A DNA stretch of 43,537 nucleotides from DATARH01 sp036273175 (GTDB lineage Bacteria; Pseudomonadota; Alphaproteobacteria; ATCC43930; CGMCC-115725). Shown here piece after piece: positions 41,046 to 43,537 of the stretch (position 1 is the stretch's first letter; each line of letters opens with the position of its first letter). The notes below the pieces were generated by a model, which did no database searches, was not told where the DNA came from, and worked only from the letters and a program-made list of their open reading frames with translations. The position numbers and the translations under genes are program-made. The stretch covers positions 1 to 43,537 of the forward strand of contig DASUIE010000083.1 in NCBI GenBank assembly GCA_036273175.1, read 5' to 3'.

Positions 41046-41195
41046 TTATTCGTGCGGCGTCGGCGGCTCGAGATTCTCGCCCGCTTCCAGACGGCCAAGC
41101 CAGGCATCGGCCTCGCCGCCGGTGACACGAAGGCTGCTTTCCCGGTACTCGGTCCAGGCCGCGAGTGCGTCGTCCCGCGTCGCCCGGTGGGACAT
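41046..41195 (-). CDS. Short antitoxin-like protein, possibly a remnant
   Basis: A 49-residue frame, MSHRATRDDALAAWTEYRE then SSLRVTGGEADAWLGRLEAG and a Glu/Pro-rich tail. The pattern of an ATG, a short helix, 'VT..EADAWL..LEAGE' and a Pro-rich end is familiar from small antitoxins that precede RelE/ParE or PIN toxins. No toxin gene follows here. The region just upstream is the duplicated mtgA end (41209-41303), so the gene may have lost an N-terminal part when that duplication arose. It has no strong ribosome site. Confidence 0.4.
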   Translation of the reverse strand: MSHRATRDDALAAWTEYRESSLRVTGGEADAWLGRLEAGENLEPPTPHE

Positions 41196-41208
41196 ATAGC
41201 GGCGCCGT

Positions 41209-41303
41209 TCACCCCCCGCAAGGCAGCGGGTCGCCTGTCGGCACGTCGGGGATGTTGGCGCGGATGCTGGCGGCGCGCTCGCGGACATAGGGGCCGGGAC
41301 GGC
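41209..41303 (-). pseudogene. Duplicated 3' end of mtgA (direct repeat, left copy)
   Basis: These 95 bases match 42102-42196 at 92 of 95 positions (mismatches at 41232, 41236 and 41244). They encode the last 31 codons and stop of MtgA with no start, so this is a gene fragment. It lies in the same orientation as mtgA, offset by exactly 893 bases. Similarity stops sharply at the mtgA stop codon on one side and after 41303 on the other. Confidence 0.85.
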
Positions 41304-41344
41304 GGGCGCGAGGGTTCATGCCGCCAGCACAAGGCGCATTCAGG

Positions 41345-41728
41345 CTAAGACAAAATCGTCGCCATGCGGTCGACGAGTTCCCTCGCCGTATCGATCATCT
41401 CTTGCGCCTCGTCGGCGGTCACCACGGCCTGGCCGCCGACGGCGTAGTCGGCGACCTCCTTGAACGCGTAGCCGCGCGCCAGGAATCGCGTGAATTTCCG
41501 CTCGATGCGCGGCTCTTCCTTGGCCAGTCGAGCGAAGACAGTGCGCAGCCCAGCATGGCTTTTTGCGACTTGGCCGGTCTGCACCAGGATTAAAGCCTGC
41601 GCTGCATGAAAGCCGGCGAGATATGCCGCGCGCGCCGCTTCATCCGCCCAGCCGTCGCTGAGCATGTCGATCGCCTTTGCCAGGAATTCGCGGCTCTTGC
41701 CAAGGTAGTCGGCCGTCTCGGGCGTCAC
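41345..41728 (-). CDS. HEPN-domain protein (putative toxin of an MNT-HEPN pair)
   Basis: A 127-residue helical protein of the HEPN family. It begins YLGKSREFLAKAIDMLSDG, has the family core RAAYLAGFHAAQALIL, the segment KSHAGLRTVFARL, and ends GYAFKEVADYAVGGQAVVTADEAQEMIDTARELVDRM. Many HEPN toxins are RNases using an R-x4-6-H motif; that motif in its exact form is not evident here, the closest being Arg-x7-His in RAAYLAGFH. The partner nucleotidyltransferase gene overlaps its start by four bases (ATGA). Together they form a toxin-antitoxin or phage-defence type pair. The cassette lies between direct repeats of the mtgA 3' end. Confidence 0.85.
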   Translation of the reverse strand: MTPETADYLGKSREFLAKAIDMLSDGWADEAARAAYLAGFHAAQALILVQTGQVAKSHAGLRTVFARLAKEEPRIERKFTRFLARGYAFKEVADYAVGGQAVVTADEAQEMIDTARELVDRMATILS

Positions 41729-42048
41729 AAATCGAGACCGTCGCGGCGAAGCTCGTGCATGAAACCGGTGCGCTCGGCGTAGGCTCCCGCGGGGAATGGC
41801 AGGGCGTTAATAACCGCGCCGCTCTCCAGGAGGATGTCGGTCTCCATGTCGATCAAAGGATCGAGCTCGACGGAGAATGTTCCGAAGCCCTTGAGAAATA
41901 CCGCGAGATCGTAGTCCGAGTCGCGGCGGGCATCGCCCCGGGCGCGCGAACCAAACAGCACGACGCGCTCGATACGTTCGCCGTACAGCTCGTCGAGGGC
42001 GGCACGAACGCGGTGCAGGATGGGGTCGAGGGTTGCTGTCGCGGGCAT
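41725..42048 (-). CDS. MNT-type nucleotidyltransferase (putative antitoxin of the HEPN pair)
   Basis: A 107-residue minimal nucleotidyltransferase. The active-site motif is GSRARGDARRDSDYDLAVF, which fits GS-x10-D-x-D exactly, so the enzyme looks competent. In characterised MntA-HepT pairs this type of protein adds AMP to the HEPN toxin and silences it. The gene precedes and overlaps the HEPN gene by four bases. The start is ATG 42048 with GGGAGAG a few bases upstream; longer readings enter the mtgA gene in another frame. The C-terminal part (MHELRRDGLDL) is typical for the family. Confidence 0.88.
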   Translation of the reverse strand: MPATATLDPILHRVRAALDELYGERIERVVLFGSRARGDARRDSDYDLAVFLKGFGTFSVELDPLIDMETDILLESGAVINALPFPAGAYAERTGFMHELRRDGLDL

Positions 42049-42101
42049 CGAGCTCTCCCTGCCGCAGGTTAGCGGAAAGACCCGCATTTTGATATCGGGC
42101 G

Positions 42102-42196
42102 TCACCCCCCGCAAGGCAGCGGGTTGCCGGTCGGCAAGTCGGGGATGTTGGCGCGGATGCTGGCGGCGCGCTCGCGGACATAGGGGCCGGGACGGC
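42102..42196 (-). repeat. Direct repeat, right copy (within mtgA 3' end)
   Basis: The intact counterpart of 41209-41303, 92 of 95 bases identical and in the same orientation. The two copies flank a segment of 798 bases (41304-42101) that holds the MNT-HEPN pair. Confidence 0.85.
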
Positions 42197-42782
42197 TCGC
42201 CGACCGTTCGAGCGGGTCGGGGAGGATGGCGGCGAGGCGGGCGGCCTCGCTCTCGGTCAGCACCGCGGCCGGCTTGCGGAAATAATGGCGGGCGGCGGCC
42301 TCGGCGCCGTAGATGCCGGGGCCCCATTCGATCTCGTTGAGATAAACCTCCATAATCCGGCGCTTGCCCCAGCCCCATTCGATCAGCACGGTGAAATAGG
42401 CCTCGAAGCCCTTGCGGAGCCAGTCGCGGCCCGGCCAGAGAAAGACGTTCTTCGCGGTCTGCATCGAGATCGTGCTGGCGCCGCGCAGCTTTCCGCGGCC
42501 GCTTTCGTAGCGCTGCCAGGCGGCCTCGATCGCCTCCCAGTCGAAACCGCGGTGGCGGCAGAATTTGGCGTCCTCGCCGGCCATCGCCGCGCGCACGAGA
42601 TGCGGCGAGATCTGCGTCAGCGGGCGCCATTCATGGTTTATCGGATAGCCCTCGACGCGGCGGATCAGCATCAGCGGCGTCACCGGCGGCGGCGCGAAGC
42701 GATAGGCCGCGACCGGCAGGAGCGAAAGGGCCAGGAAACCGAGCGCGACAAAGAAAAGGAGGCGGCCGATGCGCCGGAGCAT
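42102..42782 (-). CDS. mtgA: Monofunctional peptidoglycan glycosyltransferase MtgA
   Basis: A 226-residue single-domain GT51 enzyme with an N-terminal membrane anchor (about residues 7-27) and a periplasmic catalytic domain. The catalytic Glu70 lies in AMAGEDAKFCRHRGFDW; further GT51 motifs are GASTISMQTAKNVFLW, the RKGFEAYFTVLIE segment, KRRIMEVYLNEIEWG and the closing EAARLAAILPDP. It polymerises lipid II into glycan strands. The last 31 codons are duplicated at 41209-41303. The gene ends 53 bases upstream of the MNT start on the same strand, so read-through into the toxin pair is possible. Confidence 0.95.
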   Translation of the reverse strand: MLRRIGRLLFFVALGFLALSLLPVAAYRFAPPPVTPLMLIRRVEGYPINHEWRPLTQISPHLVRAAMAGEDAKFCRHRGFDWEAIEAAWQRYESGRGKLRGASTISMQTAKNVFLWPGRDWLRKGFEAYFTVLIEWGWGKRRIMEVYLNEIEWGPGIYGAEAAARHYFRKPAAVLTESEAARLAAILPDPLERSASRPGPYVRERAASIRANIPDLPTGNPLPCGG

Positions 42783-42786
42783 CGAC

Positions 42787-43422
42787 TCAGGCGGTGGGCG
42801 GCTTTGTGACCTGGAAGCTCTGGCGGTCCGCGATCCGGCCCATCCACGCGCGCAGCTTCGCGTGCGGTTCGAGCAGGGCGGGGCCTTCCGGCGTTTTGCC
42901 GAGATACCAGACGATCGGCGCCACCATCAGATCGGCGAGGCTGACGCGGTCGCCGGCAAGAAACTCGTCATCGCCGGCGATGCGCTCGATCTCCGACAGG
43001 CAAGGCTTGGCCTGGGGGATCGACTTGGCGATCTGCGCCTCGTCCGTGGGGAGGCCGAGGAGCGGGGCGATAATCCGCGGAAAGCAGATGCCGGCGGCGA
43101 TCGCGCGCCACGCATAGGCGTCGACGATGCCGACGATCTGGTTCATCCGCGAGAACTGGTGCAGGTCGATCGGCTGGAGCGGCGCCGACGGAAACGCCTC
43201 GTCGACATAGCGCATGATCGCCTGGGTCTCGTAGAGGCTGAACCCGTCATGCTCGAAGGCCGGGATCTTGCCGAACGGGTGGCGGGCGAGGTGCTCGGGC
43301 GCGCGCATGTCGCGTAATCCCACGTCGACGAGGTCGTGCGCAACGCCCTTTTCGGCGAGAGCGAGGCGGGCGCTCCACACATAGGTGCTGCCCGCCGGCC
43401 CGTAGACGATCGGCCGTGCCAT
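42787..43422 (-). CDS. Glutathione S-transferase family protein
   Basis: A 211-residue GST-fold protein. The N-terminal thioredoxin-like domain runs from PIVYGPAGSTYVWSARLALAEKGV to HPFGKIPAFEHDGFSLYETQAIMRYVDEAF, with the cis-Pro in KIPAF and the glutathione-contacting Glu-Thr in YETQAI. The helical C-terminal domain (about 90-205) includes GDRVSLADLMVAPIVWYL, the conserved N-capping motif with Asp. It probably conjugates or reduces an electrophile with glutathione in the cytoplasm; the substrate is unknown. It lies four bases upstream of mtgA on the same strand. Confidence 0.92.
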   Translation of the reverse strand: MARPIVYGPAGSTYVWSARLALAEKGVAHDLVDVGLRDMRAPEHLARHPFGKIPAFEHDGFSLYETQAIMRYVDEAFPSAPLQPIDLHQFSRMNQIVGIVDAYAWRAIAAGICFPRIIAPLLGLPTDEAQIAKSIPQAKPCLSEIERIAGDDEFLAGDRVSLADLMVAPIVWYLGKTPEGPALLEPHAKLRAWMGRIADRQSFQVTKPPTA

Positions 43423-43430
43423 CTACAGGG

Positions 43431-43537
43431 TCAGTTCTGCACCCGCCACTGGCCGCTCGTATCCTGGCAGGCGGTGCCGAGCGTGTTCGAGGCGGTCTTG
43501 AATTCGCGGCAGGTCTGGCCCGAGGCGTTCCTGAAGG
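43431..43537 (-). CDS. 17-kDa surface antigen-like lipoprotein, C-terminal part
   Basis: The gene is cut by the right edge. The last 35 codons read FRNASGQTCREFKTASNTL, then GTACQDTSGQWRVQN and a TGA at 43431-43433. The pattern 'CREF...GTACQ...G.W' is the conserved ending of the RT0821/Lpp0805-type surface proteins (17-kDa antigen family), which are usually lipoproteins with a glycine-zipper region further N-terminal. That part is outside the window. It is eight bases upstream of the GST start on the same strand. Confidence 0.6.
   Translation of the reverse strand, partial: FRNASGQTCREFKTASNTLGTACQDTSGQWRVQN

Overview
The window is about 43.5 kb of very GC-rich, gene-dense bacterial DNA. It reads as an alphaproteobacterial chromosome, probably Rhodospirillales-like. 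The strongest evidence is the cell-cycle phosphorelay pair chpT and ctrA, with CtrA-box-like sites in the ctrA promoter region. The xerC / DUF484 / priA block and the moaA-nadK and fdhD-mobA pairs fit the same placement. I see no rRNA or tRNA gene, CRISPR array, insertion sequence or prophage. The two ends cut through a ChrR-type cupin gene (left) and a 17-kDa-surface-antigen-like gene (right). There are about 45 protein genes and no gene-free stretch longer than 300 bases.

Layout. 1-1.4 kb: end of a cupin gene and three small unrecognised exported or membrane proteins. 1.4-6.3 kb: a MetE-like methyltransferase, a VapBC-type toxin-antitoxin pair, and an MlrC (M81) metallopeptidase followed by a class III aminotransferase. 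6.3-8.2 kb: a SAM methyltransferase divergent from a GT4 glycosyltransferase. 8.3-10.7 kb: an Amt ammonium transporter and a Gfo/Idh/MocA oxidoreductase. 10.6-12.4 kb: an NMT1-type binding protein fused to a degenerate kinase-type ATPase domain. 12.7-17.1 kb: a TonB-dependent receptor divergent from a NarL-type two-component system, with a palindrome between them. 17.2-20.6 kb: an MBL-fold hydrolase, an ABC binding protein and an HpaB-family flavin hydroxylase. 20.6-24.8 kb: a palindromic repeat, then xerC, DUF484 and priA. 24.8-27.4 kb: a giant DUF2339 membrane protein. 27.5-30.0 kb: a TetR regulator with a clear promoter and operator, leading two different 2-oxoglutarate oxygenases. 30.0-34.9 kb: nadK, moaA, three tandem DUF29 genes, fdhD and mobA. 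35.0-37.1 kb: chpT, ctrA and a FliJ-like coiled-coil gene. 37.2-40.5 kb: a CoA-transferase, a CitE/HpcH-like lyase and an acyl-CoA-dehydrogenase-like flavoprotein, apparently one catabolic operon. 40.5-43.5 kb: small membrane and antitoxin-like proteins, an MNT-HEPN pair bracketed by a 95-bp copy of the mtgA 3' end, mtgA itself, a GST, and the partial surface antigen.

Most of the window is ordinary housekeeping and small-molecule catabolism. The parts most worth a second look are these: the MNT-HEPN cassette between direct repeats of the mtgA 3' end; the binding-protein/pseudokinase fusion; the three tandem DUF29 genes inside the molybdenum-cofactor block; the TetR/two-oxygenase operon; the probable CTG start in the CoA operon; and a palindromic repeat that encodes the C-terminus of the CoA-transferase.
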